Positions 17,600-25,995 of a stretch of 43,539 nucleotides of DNA are shown here, one piece after another. The translations under genes and the position numbers were made by a program. The stretch is taken from assembly GCA_934631005.1 (NCBI GenBank), contig CAKTXA010000022.1, positions 1-43,539 of the forward strand. Reading direction: 5' to 3'. Source of the stretch: an uncultured Oscillospiraceae bacterium. Lineage in GTDB: Bacteria; Bacillota; Clostridia; Oscillospirales; Oscillospiraceae. Below the pieces are notes generated by a model. The model was not told the DNA's origin, did no database searches, and saw only the letters and a list, made by a program, of their open reading frames with translations. Within the stretch, counting starts at the first letter, position 1, and each line of letters starts with the position of its first letter.

Positions 17600-18461
17600 G
17601 GCGCGCACCTCCCTGCCGCAGCGCAAGGATGGCCTGCGCCGCCTGCTCCGGCGTGAAGATCGCCGTGGGCACGTCCACGCCCTGCCGCCGCAGCGCCAGA
17701 AACACGCGCGTCAGCTCCGGCACATCCAGCCCGATCGTCTCCAGCTCTTCGGCGTGGGAGAATACCTCCCGCGGCGTGCCGGTCATCGCCACGCGCCCGC
17801 CGTTCATCACGACCAGGCGGCTGACGTTTGCCGCGACCTCCTCCATGGAGTGGCTGACCATGATGACGGTGGCGTTCTGCGCCGCCTGATAGTCGCGGAT
17901 ATTCTGCAGAATGCTCTCGCGCCCCGCGGGGTCGAGCCCCGCCGTGGGCTCGTCCAGAATGAGCACGTCCGGCTCCATGGCGATCACGCCCGCGATGGCC
18001 ACGCGGCGCTTCTGCCCGCCGGACAGGTCAAACGGCGAGCGCTCCAGCTCCGCCTGCGAAAGCCCCACAAAGCTCGCCGCGCGCAGCACGCGGCGGCGGA
18101 TCTCGTCCTCGTCGAGGCCCATGTTCTTCGGGCCGAAGGCGATGTCGCGGTAGGCCGTCTCCTCAAACAGCTGCGCCTCGGGGTACTGGAACACCAGTCC
18201 CACATGAAAGCGCACCTGCCGCGTGAATTTTTTGTCCTTCCAAATATCCTCGCCGTCAAACAGCACGCGGCCGGAGGTCGGCTGCAGAAGGCCGTTGAGG
18301 TGCTGGATGAGCGTGGACTTGCCCGACCCGGTGTGGCCGATCAGGCCCAGAAACTCGCCGCGCTCGATCTTCAAATTCACATCCCGCAGCGCGGCGTGCT
18401 CAAACGGCGTGCCGGGGCTGTACAGGTGCGACAGGTCTTGCATCTCTAAAATCGGATCCAA
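17592..18461 (-). CDS. ecfA2: ECF transporter ATPase EcfA2
   Basis: 289 residues. Walker A GHTGSGKST (about 42-50), Q-loop VFQYPEAQLFEETAYRDIAFGP (about 90), signature LSGGQKRRVAIAG (about 144), Walker B VLILDEPTAGLDP (about 164) and switch His in VSHSMEEVA. The start is TTG (18461) with GGGAGG at 8 nt; the next in-frame ATG is 18 nt downstream and has no SD. It pairs with EcfA1 to power the ECF module. Confidence 0.93.
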   Translation of the reverse strand: MDPILEMQDLSHLYSPGTPFEHAALRDVNLKIERGEFLGLIGHTGSGKSTLIQHLNGLLQPTSGRVLFDGEDIWKDKKFTRQVRFHVGLVFQYPEAQLFEETAYRDIAFGPKNMGLDEDEIRRRVLRAASFVGLSQAELERSPFDLSGGQKRRVAIAGVIAMEPDVLILDEPTAGLDPAGRESILQNIRDYQAAQNATVIMVSHSMEEVAANVSRLVVMNGGRVAMTGTPREVFSHAEELETIGLDVPELTRVFLALRRQGVDVPTAIFTPEQAAQAILALRQGGARHA

Positions 18462-18491
18462 TCGTTTATCCTCCCGATCTGGGGATCATAT

Positions 18492-19364
18492 TTACCGCCG
18501 GAGGTAGTCCAGCAGAAGCGCGGCGCACGCGTCCGCGCTGTACGCGCCGAGCGGGAATTCACAGCCCGCCTGATTGAGCGTGTACAAAAGCTCCGTCGTC
18601 TCCGGCACGCTGAGACCCGCACTGCGCAGCAGCGCGACCTGTGAAAACACCTCGTCCGGCGTGCCGTCGGCAAGGATCTTGCCCTCGCGCATGGCGATGA
18701 CGCGCTGGGCGCGCGCAGCCTCCTTCATATGGTGCGTGATGAGGACGATCGTGATGCCCTGCTCGCGGCAGAGCCGCTCGATGGTGTCCAGCACCTCGCG
18801 CCGGCCCTGCGGGTCGAGCATGGCCGTCGGCTCGTCGAGCACGATGCACTTCGGCCGCATGGCGATCACGCCCGCGATGGCCACGCGCTGCTTCTGCCCG
18901 CCCGAAAGCAGGTGCGGCGCGTGCGCGCGGAATTCATACATCCCCACCTGCCGCAGCGCCTCGTCCACACGGCGGCGAATTTCGTCCGGCGCCACGCCGA
19001 GGTTTTCCGGGGCGAATGCCACGTCCTCCTCGACCACGTTCGAGACGATCTGGTTATCGGGGTTCTGGAACACCATGCCCACGCACCGCCGGATCTCCAG
19101 CAGCAGCGCTTCGTCCTTTGTGTCCATGCCCCACACGTGCACGCTGCCGCCCTGCGGCAGCAAAATGGCGTTAAAATGCTTGGCGAGCGTGGATTTGCCG
19201 CACCCGTTGTGCCCCAGGACCGCCACAAAGCTGCCCTGCCCGATCGTCAGGTCGAGCCCGTCAAACACGACGTGCTCCGTCTGCCCCTCTGCGGCGGGGT
19301 AGCTGTAGTGCAGGCCCTCCACGCGGATGGCAGAATTTGTCTGTTGTTCGCTTCTAAGTTCCAT
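18492..19364 (-). CDS. ecfA1: ECF transporter ATPase EcfA1
   Basis: 290 residues. Walker A GHNGCGKST (about 51-59), Q-loop VFQNPDNQIVSNVVEEDVAFAPENLG (the NPDNQ form typical of EcfA1), signature LSGGQKQRVAIAG (about 153), Walker B CIVLDEPTAMLDP, and H-loop ITHHMKEA. It forms the heterodimeric ATPase with EcfA2. The ATG follows the methyltransferase stop with no gap (TAA-ATG), so the two are probably translated together. Confidence 0.93.
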   Translation of the reverse strand: MELRSEQQTNSAIRVEGLHYSYPAAEGQTEHVVFDGLDLTIGQGSFVAVLGHNGCGKSTLAKHFNAILLPQGGSVHVWGMDTKDEALLLEIRRCVGMVFQNPDNQIVSNVVEEDVAFAPENLGVAPDEIRRRVDEALRQVGMYEFRAHAPHLLSGGQKQRVAIAGVIAMRPKCIVLDEPTAMLDPQGRREVLDTIERLCREQGITIVLITHHMKEAARAQRVIAMREGKILADGTPDEVFSQVALLRSAGLSVPETTELLYTLNQAGCEFPLGAYSADACAALLLDYLRR

Positions 19365-20225
19365 TTATTTGACCCACCGGCCCGTACTGCCGCACGGCAG
19401 CACCAGACCGGAATCGCGCACGGGAAGCCCCAGCTCGCCGCATTCTGTACCGCCGCCGTGCTTCGCCGTGATGAGCGTATCCATAATGTAGCCCAGCACC
19501 GAGGGCGCAAGGCCCGTGGTGTAGGAGTTGATGATGACGAACAGCGGTTCGTCGGAAAGGACGCCCGTACACAGCTCCACGAACGGGAAGAGGTTTTCCT
19601 CCAGCTTCCAGATCTCGCCCGACGGGCCGCGCCCGTAGGACGGCGGATCCATGATGATGGCGTCATACCGCCGCCCACGGCGGATCTCGCGCTCCACAAA
19701 TTTGGCGCAGTCGTCCACGATCCAGCGGATCGGGCGATCCTCCAGCCCGGAGGACTTTGCGTTCTCCTTTGCCCAGGCGACCATGCCCTTTGCCGCGTCC
19801 ACATGGCACACGCTCGCGCCCGCGGCGGCCGCCGCCAGCGTCGCGCCGCCGGTGTAGGCGAACAGGTTCAGGACGTTCACCGGCCGCTTTGCCGCGCGGA
19901 TGGTGCGCATGATGAAGTCCCAGTTCGCCGCCTGCTCCGGAAACACGCCGGTGTGCTTAAAATTCATGGGCTTGACGTTGAACGTCAGCTCCTTATACCG
20001 CACCTGCCAGTGATCCGGCAGCCGGTGCTCCGACCATGCGCCGCCGCCCGTGGACGAGCGACAGTAGCGCGCGTCATATTTCCACCACAGCGGGTCGTTT
20101 TTCGGGGTGTTCCAGATGACCTGCGGGTCGGGACGCACCAGCACATAGTTCCCCCACCGCTCCAGCTTTTCGCCGCGGGAGGTGTCGAGGACCTCATAGT
20201 CCTTCCATTCATCAGCCTGCCACAT
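19365..20225 (-). CDS. Class I SAM-dependent methyltransferase (RlmI/RlmK-like catalytic domain)
   Basis: 286 residues. The SAM-binding motif is VLNLFAYTGGATLAAAAAGA (about 118-137), the acidic motif CHVDAAKGMVAWAKENA (about 140), and the catalytic DPPSYGRGPSGEIW (about 196). The NLFAYTGG and DPPSYGRG motifs are those of rRNA large-subunit m5C or m7G methyltransferases. It lacks the N-terminal PUA domain of full RlmI, so the target RNA is uncertain. AGGAGAACAAA precedes the ATG. It sits between a penicillin-binding protein and the ECF genes, with no obvious functional link. Confidence 0.8.
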   Translation of the reverse strand: MWQADEWKDYEVLDTSRGEKLERWGNYVLVRPDPQVIWNTPKNDPLWWKYDARYCRSSTGGGAWSEHRLPDHWQVRYKELTFNVKPMNFKHTGVFPEQAANWDFIMRTIRAAKRPVNVLNLFAYTGGATLAAAAAGASVCHVDAAKGMVAWAKENAKSSGLEDRPIRWIVDDCAKFVEREIRRGRRYDAIIMDPPSYGRGPSGEIWKLEENLFPFVELCTGVLSDEPLFVIINSYTTGLAPSVLGYIMDTLITAKHGGGTECGELGLPVRDSGLVLPCGSTGRWVK

Positions 20226-20246
20226 TTTGTTCTCCTGTTTGTCCTT

Positions 20247-22793
20247 CTAGCTCTCTTCCACGCCGGTCGCACCGTTCCAGCTGTCCGGTTTACCGGTCTG
20301 TGCGTCGGTCTGCGGCGCTTCGCCGCCCTCCGGGTGCTCGGCGGTCTGCGCGTCCGGCTTTTCGCCGTCCGCGTCCTCCGCATCCTCGTCCTCGTCGTCC
20401 TTCGGCACGTCCGCCTCGGTGTGCACATAGCACGGGATGTTGATGGCGTCGGGGTCGGGCGACAGCGCGGGATAGTACCCGCTCGGCACCGCCAGATCCG
20501 GCAGCACATACGACTGATCCTGCACCACCACGCCCGGGATCGGGAAGCCGCGGGCCACGTTCAGAAGCCCGGCCTTATAAACGGTGTTGCCCTCCGCCTC
20601 GGCGCAGTATTCGTTGGTGACGTGATCGGATCTCTTGCAGATCTCCGCCTCCTTGTGCGTCGCGCACTCCGCAGCCGGCACATCGTACAGGCTCAGCTCC
20701 ACCGTCACCACGCGGCTGCCGCGCGGATCGGAGCGGCAGGCGTCGGTCGGCAGCAGGCCGCTGTCGCGGCAGACGCTGCACTCGACCACATTCGTGGGCT
20801 TCGCGAATTGCCGGTCCATCAGGCTGCGGTGTACGCGCGACATGACCTGCTGCCACAGCGAGATGGCCGGGTTCGTCGCGGATTCGGTCAGCACGATCTC
20901 CTCGGGGTTATCATAGCCGCACCACACAACGCCGGTGTAATACGGCGTGTAGCCCGCAAACCACCGGTCAAAGTCGCTCGTGGTCGTGCCGGTCTTGCCG
21001 GCCACGGTCATGCCGTCCAGCTTTGCCGCCGTGCCGGAGCCGTAGCTGACGGTGTTCTGCAGCATATAGGTGATATACCACGCCGTCATATCCTTCATGG
21101 CGACGTAGGAATTCTGCGAATTGTCCAGAATGACCTCCTTGCCGGTCGAGTCGGTCACGCGGGAATAGGTGCGCGCCTCGCGGTAAACGCCCTCGTTTGC
21201 AAACGTGGCATACGCCGCCGTCATCGCGCGCACGCTCACACCGTTCGTCAGGCCGCCCATCGCCATCGGCGCGAGGTTCACGTCGGAGAGCACCTCGCCC
21301 TTCGAGTTTACATAATCCGATACCAGCGTACTCAGCCCCATCTTGTCCTTGGCAAAGGAGTAGCTGTATTCCGGCGTCATCTCGGCCACGAGCTTGACGG
21401 GGACCGTATTGTAGGAATGGCAGACCGCCTCGTTGATCGACACCAGCCCGCGGTAGACGTTGTCGGTATTTTTCGGCCAGCAGGCGCTGTCGGTAAAGGA
21501 ATAGGGCGTGTCGTCATAGACCGTGGCGGGCGTGATGAGCCCCAGCTCGATCGCGGGGGCGTAGACCGACACAGGCTTGATGGTGGAGCCCGGGGAGAGA
21601 TAGCTCATCGTAGCGCGGTTGTAGGTGAGGCTGCCCTCTTTTTTGCCCACGCCGCCGCACAGGGCCACGATGTCGCCGGTGGCGTTATCCACGATGACCA
21701 TGCCCGACTGCAGCTGCTGCGAGCTTGCGGTCTTGGGGATGCTCTCCAGGTTCTGGTACACCTCGTCCAGCGCCTTCTGCACATTCGGGTCGAGCGTGCA
21801 GTAGATATTGTAGCCGCCGGTGGTGACCATTTTATAGACGATGTCGTAGCTGTAGCCCGTCTTGTCGCGCAGATCGCTCACCACATCGCGGATGACCTGA
21901 TCGACAAAGTAGGAATAATACTCGGAGTCCGAGCCGTCCGACTTGCCGCTGGTGTTGCGGAACTGAAGCTCCTCGGCCACAGCGGCGTCATACTGCTCGC
22001 GCGTGATATACTCCTGCTCGAGCATGGCGTACAGGATGGTCTCCTGCCGCTCCTTATTCTTTTCGGGGTTGATATACGGGTCATAGATGGAGGGGTTATT
22101 CGTGATGCCGATGAGCGCGGCGCACTCGGCCAGGTCCAGATCCTCCACATTCTTGCCGAAATAGACCTGCGCCGCCGACTGCACGCCCGAGCAGTTTTCA
22201 CCGAGGCCGATGATGTTCAGGTACCACTCCAGAATGTCGGTCTTTGTATACTGCTTTTCAAACTCCAGCGCGCGGAAGATCTCCACCAGCTTGCGGCGGA
22301 CGGTGACCTCCTCCGCGCCGGTCAGGTTTTTGATGAGCTGCTGCGTGATGGTGGAGCCGCCCGCCGTGCCCGAGCCGAGGAACATCTTGGCGCAGGCCTT
22401 CATCGTGGTGATCCAGTCCACGCCGTGGTGCTCCAGAAAGCGCTTATCCTCGATGGCGATGCAGGCGTGGATGAGGTTGGACGGGATGTCCTCATACTTC
22501 ACCCATGTGCGGTTCGCACCGCCGTAGAGCTTCTGCAGCACCACATCCCCCCCCGTGGCGGGGTCGGTATAATAGATGACGGTCGTCTGGTCGAGTGCGA
22601 AGCCCTCCATGGAGAACTCCGTCTGCTGCGACAGGTCGTTTTTTACATACACCGCAAACAGGCAGGCGAAGATCGACATCGTGAGCACCAGCACCAGCAG
22701 CACCGTGCCGAGCACCTTGCCGATCCCGCGCAGCACGCGTCCGAAGCCGGAGCGCGGTCTGCCCGGTTCACCGAATTCTTTCTTTTCTGCCAT
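20247..22793 (-). CDS. Class A penicillin-binding protein (bifunctional transglycosylase/transpeptidase)
   Basis: 848 residues. A cytoplasmic N-tail and one membrane helix (about 20-50) are followed by a GT51 glycosyltransferase with EDKRFLEHHGVD (about 113-124), GGSTITQQLIKN and KTDILEWYLN. The transpeptidase has the serine motif SPGSTIKP (about residue 415), SYNTVP (about 475) and KTGT (about 624). The tail after about 720 includes paired Cys (ECSVCRD, DACRSD, ECATHKEAEICKRSD) and an acidic, low-complexity end (DEDEDAEDADGEK). It polymerises and crosslinks peptidoglycan outside the membrane. The start MAEKKEF is supported by GGAGGGA. Confidence 0.95.
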   Translation of the reverse strand: MAEKKEFGEPGRPRSGFGRVLRGIGKVLGTVLLVLVLTMSIFACLFAVYVKNDLSQQTEFSMEGFALDQTTVIYYTDPATGGDVVLQKLYGGANRTWVKYEDIPSNLIHACIAIEDKRFLEHHGVDWITTMKACAKMFLGSGTAGGSTITQQLIKNLTGAEEVTVRRKLVEIFRALEFEKQYTKTDILEWYLNIIGLGENCSGVQSAAQVYFGKNVEDLDLAECAALIGITNNPSIYDPYINPEKNKERQETILYAMLEQEYITREQYDAAVAEELQFRNTSGKSDGSDSEYYSYFVDQVIRDVVSDLRDKTGYSYDIVYKMVTTGGYNIYCTLDPNVQKALDEVYQNLESIPKTASSQQLQSGMVIVDNATGDIVALCGGVGKKEGSLTYNRATMSYLSPGSTIKPVSVYAPAIELGLITPATVYDDTPYSFTDSACWPKNTDNVYRGLVSINEAVCHSYNTVPVKLVAEMTPEYSYSFAKDKMGLSTLVSDYVNSKGEVLSDVNLAPMAMGGLTNGVSVRAMTAAYATFANEGVYREARTYSRVTDSTGKEVILDNSQNSYVAMKDMTAWYITYMLQNTVSYGSGTAAKLDGMTVAGKTGTTTSDFDRWFAGYTPYYTGVVWCGYDNPEEIVLTESATNPAISLWQQVMSRVHRSLMDRQFAKPTNVVECSVCRDSGLLPTDACRSDPRGSRVVTVELSLYDVPAAECATHKEAEICKRSDHVTNEYCAEAEGNTVYKAGLLNVARGFPIPGVVVQDQSYVLPDLAVPSGYYPALSPDPDAINIPCYVHTEADVPKDDEDEDAEDADGEKPDAQTAEHPEGGEAPQTDAQTGKPDSWNGATGVEES

Positions 22794-22837
22794 CGTTCGA
22801 TCCCTCCTGCCGGCCGTCCGGCGGGCGCCTGCATAGC

Positions 22838-22889
22838 TTCCCAAAATAATCGTTTTACATTATAACACGCTTGTCAATTATTTTGGGAA
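22838..22889. promoter_or_regulatory. 13-bp perfect inverted repeat upstream of the penicillin-binding protein gene
   Basis: TTCCCAAAATAAT (22838-22850) and its exact complement ATTATTTTGGGAA (22877-22889) flank 26 nt that contain, on the minus strand, TTGACA and TATAAT boxes set too close (7 nt) to work together. It lies 45-96 nt before the ATG and about 70 nt before the divergent small gene. It could be an operator around a promoter or an RNA hairpin. Confidence 0.5.
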
Positions 22890-22959
22890 CAAATTGTAAA
22901 TCTATTCTGCATAGGTTACATAACGCCCGCCGCCGCGGGCACGCTAGCTGAAAGACCGT

Positions 22960-23229
22960 TTGAAAGGGCGTGATCGTATAAAACGGCTTGCCGTTTTGCT
23001 GCTGCTGGCGGCGCTGCTGACCGGCCCGGCGCAGGGCGCGCAGGCGCGGTATCTTCTGCGCGAGCGCGGCGGCGCTGTGTGTGTATATGACGCCGCGCGC
23101 GGCGCGTGGCGGGATACCGGCTGCCCCGCCGCAAGTCTCCCCCGCGCGGCGCGGGCGGAGCTGCTGCGCGGGCTGGCGTTTTCGGACGCAGACGCGCTGA
23201 CGCGCGCACTCGAGGCGTACTGTTCGTAA
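22960..23229 (+). CDS. Small exported protein with BofC C-terminal-like domain
   Basis: 89 residues. Basic start then hydrophobic LAVLLLLAALLTG (signal peptide or anchor, about 10-22) ending near AQGAQA. The remainder reads YLLRERGGAVCVYDAARG ... SLPRAARAELLRGLAF ... DALTRALEAYCS. This is the pattern of small clostridial proteins of the type Y-L-L-x-E-x-x-G-x-V-A-V-Y ... L-P-x-x-D-x-x-x-L-x-x-G-I ... L-L-E-D-Y, similar to the BofC C-terminal domain. The start is TTG at 22960, since an in-frame TAG lies 15 nt upstream; the SD is weak. Here it carries two Cys where relatives usually have other residues. Confidence 0.55.
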   Translation: MKGRDRIKRLAVLLLLAALLTGPAQGAQARYLLRERGGAVCVYDAARGAWRDTGCPAASLPRAARAELLRGLAFSDADALTRALEAYCS

Positions 23230-23246
23230 GCGCGGCGAATTTCCTC

Positions 23247-23275
23247 TTGATTTTGCGGCGCGATGCGGGTAAAAT
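23247..23275 (+). promoter_or_regulatory. Sigma-A promoter of the DUF1292 gene
   Basis: TTGATT (23247-23252), 17-nt spacer, TAAAAT (23270-23275); ATG at 23312. Confidence 0.6.
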
Positions 23276-23311
23276 GGAGACAGAAATAAACGCTGCACGG
23301 AGGGTACGCGC

Positions 23312-23614
23312 ATGAGCGAAGAATACGGTTCTGATTTTATCTCCATCACCGACGAGGACGGCAAGGAATACGAGCTGGAGGTCCTGGCGGAGCTGGACTA
23401 TAACGGCAGCCACTATCTGGCGCTCGTCCCCGCGGAGGAAGAGGGCGCCGAGAGCGACGAAGAGGATCTGGAGGTCAGCATCCTGCGCGCCGAGGAGGAA
23501 AACGGCGAGCAGATCCTGGTGACGCTGGATGACGACGACGAGCTGGAGGCCGTGTATCAGGCGCTGATGGACCTCATGTATGAGGACGAAGGCGGCGCTG
23601 AGACTGACCACTGA
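23312..23614 (+). CDS. DUF1292-family acidic protein
   Basis: 100 residues, strongly acidic. FISITDEDGKEYELEVLAELDYNGSHYLALVP near the N-terminus and EISILRAEEENGEQ-like centre followed by VTLDDDDELEAVYQAL are typical of DUF1292, a small cytoplasmic family often found near ruvX in Firmicutes; ruvX lies 3.5 kb away here. CGGAGGGTACGCGC precedes the ATG. The function is unknown. Confidence 0.88.
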   Translation: MSEEYGSDFISITDEDGKEYELEVLAELDYNGSHYLALVPAEEEGAESDEEDLEVSILRAEEENGEQILVTLDDDDELEAVYQALMDLMYEDEGGAETDH

Positions 23615-23635
23615 GCATTTTTGACCCAAACAAGT

Positions 23636-23829
23636 TTCCTGCGGGGTGCGTGACGATCCCACTTAAACCCACATTATGATCACGGGACGCTGTACTTGCC
23701 GCGTCGATTGCAGGCCTCCCGCCCACGCACAGACGTGTTGCGGACGTTGGAAGCAGTGAAGCGCGGCAGAGGCGACCCACCTGCCTTTTCGTGCAGGTTA
23801 TAATTGGGGTCGCACGGCCTTTGCGGGAC
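23636..23829 (+). ncRNA. ssrS: Probable 6S RNA
   Basis: A gene-free stretch of about 190 nt whose ends pair: CCTGC with GCGGG, GTGCG (23646-23650) with CGCAC (23811-23815) and ATCCCA with TGGGGT. An open central region (ACTTAAACCCACATTATG) faces a small hairpin ACCTGC/GCAGGT on the 3-prime side, and a long irregular inner stem follows. This closing stem, bubble with 3-prime side hairpin and long inner stem is the 6S RNA layout; 6S RNA binds sigma-A polymerase in stationary phase. A strong terminator follows at once. I found no convincing promoter just upstream. The assignment is by structure and general sequence resemblance only. Confidence 0.65.
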
Positions 23830-23861
23830 ATCCTCCACGTTTTTACGTGGAGGATTTTTTT
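23830..23861 (+). terminator. Terminator of the probable 6S RNA
   Basis: ATCCTCCACGT / ACGTGGAGGAT hairpin followed by T7. Confidence 0.93.
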
Positions 23862-23935
23862 GCGTATTTCTAACGAAATGCGTTCAGCGTCTTTGCGTAT
23901 TTTGTGAACTTTTCTTCACATTTCTGTTTTGCCCC

Positions 23936-23964
23936 TTGCAAGCGCGGCGCGGATTCGTTATAAT
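23936..23964 (+). promoter_or_regulatory. Sigma-A promoter of the parvulin gene
   Basis: TTGCAA (23936-23941), 17-nt spacer, TATAAT (23959-23964). About 50 nt of leader before ATG 24021, with GAGAGGA as the ribosome-binding site. Confidence 0.8.
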
Positions 23965-24020
23965 ATGCGCTGAACCGCTTTTGAGCGAAATACTCGGAAT
24001 ATGAGAGGAATGGTCCCATT

Positions 24021-25526
24021 ATGAGCGCATCCCGCGAAAAGAAAGAGCGCAAGGCAGCCTCTGCCGCGCCGCAGTCCGCCGGTGAAAAGGCCGGCATGAG
24101 CAAAGGGCTCAAGACCACGCTGATCGTCGCCGCGATCGCGGTATTCGTCGCGCTGGTCGTTTTCTTCACCATGCTGTCGAGCGGCTATTTTGCAGCGCAC
24201 ACCACCGCCGCCACCGTCGGCTCGCACAAGCTCTCCCCCGCCATGGTCAACTACTTCTTCGCCGACGCCCGCACCAAGCTGCAGAGCCAGTACGGCGATC
24301 TGTACTCCTACCTCATCGACTCCACCCAGCCGCTGAGCGAGCAGTATTATGATGAAGAAGCCGGCACCACCTGGGCCGATTATCTGATGGAGCAGGGCCT
24401 TGACACCGCCGCCAGAACGTATGCGATCTATGACGCCGCCGTGGCCGAGGGCGCAACGCTCTCCGAGGACGCGCAGTCGCAGATCACCTCCACGCTGGAG
24501 ACCATCGACCTGTACGCCCAGCTCGGCAACTACGGCAGCGGCAACGGCTATCTCGCCGCCGTCTACGGCACGGGCTGCAACAAGACGAACTTCCAGGAGT
24601 ATATGGAGGTCACCGAGCTCGTCAGCGAATACACCACGAACTATCACGACAGTCTGACCTACACGGCCGATCAGCTCGCCGAGGAATACGCGGCGAACCC
24701 CAACGACTATGACAAGGTCAGCTACCGCACGTTCTTCTACTCCTACTCCGACGTGCAGGGCGACGAAGCCGACGTCACCGACGAGACGAAGGCGGAAACA
24801 AAGGCGCTTGCCGAGCAGATGGCGCAGTCCGTCACCGGCGAAGAGCAGTTCGTCGCGCTGTGCAAGGAAAATGCCCCGGAGGCGAGCGTCTCCTACTATG
24901 ACGATGACAGCTACACGCTGCGTGAGGACTACGCCTACTCCGCCTGCCTGCCCGCAACGCAGGACTGGCTGTTTGACGCTGCGCGCGTCGAGGGCGACTG
25001 CGCCGCGCTGGAGTCCGAAGCCGGCTACTACGTTGTTTACTACATCAGCCGCTCCACGAACGACTTCCCGCTCGTGAACGTCCGCCACATCCTCATCTCC
25101 GTCAGCGACACCTCCGACGAGGCCGCGATGGACGATGCGAAGCTGAAGGCCGAGGATCTGCTGGCGCAGTTCGAGTCCGGCGACAAGACGGAGGAATCCT
25201 TCGCCCAGCTCGCCCGTGACAACTCCGCCGACACCGGCGCGGGTGACGGCGGCCTGTATGAGAACGTCTATCCCGGCCAGATGGTCGCCTCGTTCAACGA
25301 CTGGTGCTTCGACGCCTCCCGTCAGCCCGGCGACACCGGCATCGTGGAGACCGAGTACGGCTACCATGTGATCTACTTCGTCGGCCAGAGCGACACGACC
25401 TACCGCGACTACCTCGTTGAGACCGCCCTGCGCGACAACGACTACACCGCGTGGGAGGACGGCATGACCGCCGACGCGACCTACACCTTCAACGCCAAGG
25501 CTATGAAGGGCTCGGGCGTCAAGTAA
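24021..25526 (+). CDS. Membrane-anchored parvulin-type peptidyl-prolyl isomerase (PrsA/SurA-like)
   Basis: 501 residues. A basic cytoplasmic tail of about 30 residues, then a membrane anchor (TTLIVAAIAVFVALVVFFTML, about 32-53), a long helical SurA_N-like chaperone region (about 60-340), and a parvulin domain beginning VNVRHILISV (about 349) through SADTGAGDGGLYENVYPGQMVASFNDW to IVETEYGYHVIYFVG (about 450). Unlike PrsA it has no lipobox and is held by the N-terminal helix. It probably assists folding of exported proteins outside the membrane. Catalytic His residues at the start and end of the parvulin fold (RHI and YHVIY) are present. Confidence 0.9.
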   Translation: MSASREKKERKAASAAPQSAGEKAGMSKGLKTTLIVAAIAVFVALVVFFTMLSSGYFAAHTTAATVGSHKLSPAMVNYFFADARTKLQSQYGDLYSYLIDSTQPLSEQYYDEEAGTTWADYLMEQGLDTAARTYAIYDAAVAEGATLSEDAQSQITSTLETIDLYAQLGNYGSGNGYLAAVYGTGCNKTNFQEYMEVTELVSEYTTNYHDSLTYTADQLAEEYAANPNDYDKVSYRTFFYSYSDVQGDEADVTDETKAETKALAEQMAQSVTGEEQFVALCKENAPEASVSYYDDDSYTLREDYAYSACLPATQDWLFDAARVEGDCAALESEAGYYVVYYISRSTNDFPLVNVRHILISVSDTSDEAAMDDAKLKAEDLLAQFESGDKTEESFAQLARDNSADTGAGDGGLYENVYPGQMVASFNDWCFDASRQPGDTGIVETEYGYHVIYFVGQSDTTYRDYLVETALRDNDYTAWEDGMTADATYTFNAKAMKGSGVK

Positions 25527-25537
25527 AAAACCGATCG

Positions 25538-25575
25538 AAAACCGGACGTGACCGTTCAGTCACGTCCGGTTTTTT
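25538..25575 (+). terminator. Terminator after the parvulin gene
   Basis: AAAACCGGACGTGAC / GTCACGTCCGGTTTT with a 6-nt loop, ending in T6. Confidence 0.93.
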
Positions 25576-25635
25576 GCATATTATCCCGCGCACGGCGCAC
25601 GATATGGAAAAACGCTGTGTGCGGGAGGGACGGCT

Positions 25636-25995
25636 ATGAAAAATAAGACTGTGCGCTACGCGCTCTCGGGCGCGGCGGCGGGGATCGTGAACGGCTTTTT
25701 CGGCGCGGGCGGCGGGATGGTGCTCGTGCCTCTGCTCATTGGGCTCGGCGGGCTGGAGGATAAAAAGGCATTCTCCTCCGCCGTGTGCATCATTCTGCCG
25801 CTGTGCCTGGTGTCGATCGGCGTGTACGCGCTGCACGGCGCGCTGCCGCTGCGCGAGAGCGTGCCGTATCTCCTCGGCGGCGCGGCGGGCGGCGTGGCGG
25901 CAGGACTGCTGTTTTCCAAAATGCCCGCCCGCATCCTGCACCTGGCGCTGGGCGCGCTGATCCTGTTCGGCGGCGTGCGCCTGCTCGTATGCTGA
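25636..25995 (+). CDS. Half-size TauE/SafE-family permease, first of pair
   Basis: 119 residues with about four membrane segments. The N-terminal loop GIVNGFFGAGGGMVLVPLL (about 16-34) is the TauE/SafE (DUF81) signature, which normally occurs once in each half of a protein of about 250 residues. LSGAAAGIVNG and YLLGGAAGGVAAGLL are the other conserved small-residue helices. GGGAGGGACGGCT precedes the ATG. It overlaps the next gene, another half, by 7 nt (ATGCTGA), so the two probably form a hetero-oligomeric exporter of sulfite, sulfonate or a similar anion. The substrate is not deducible. Confidence 0.85.
   Translation: MKNKTVRYALSGAAAGIVNGFFGAGGGMVLVPLLIGLGGLEDKKAFSSAVCIILPLCLVSIGVYALHGALPLRESVPYLLGGAAGGVAAGLLFSKMPARILHLALGALILFGGVRLLVC

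Noticed and set aside
18729..22865. A 1378-codon plus-strand open frame antisense to the ECF, methyltransferase and PBP genes.
   Set aside because: It is Arg/His/Leu-rich with no recognisable domain and lies opposite several well-identified genes. Long antisense frames are common where GC-rich third codon positions suppress stops.
22855..23662. Minus-strand frames of 169 and 248 codons opposite the small exported protein and DUF1292 genes.
   Set aside because: They cover the PBP upstream region and the DUF1292 gene in antisense, and composition and lack of motifs mark them as shadows.
23574..23831. Minus-strand 85-codon frame across the probable 6S RNA.
   Set aside because: It overlaps the structured RNA and its terminator, with no SD and no motif.
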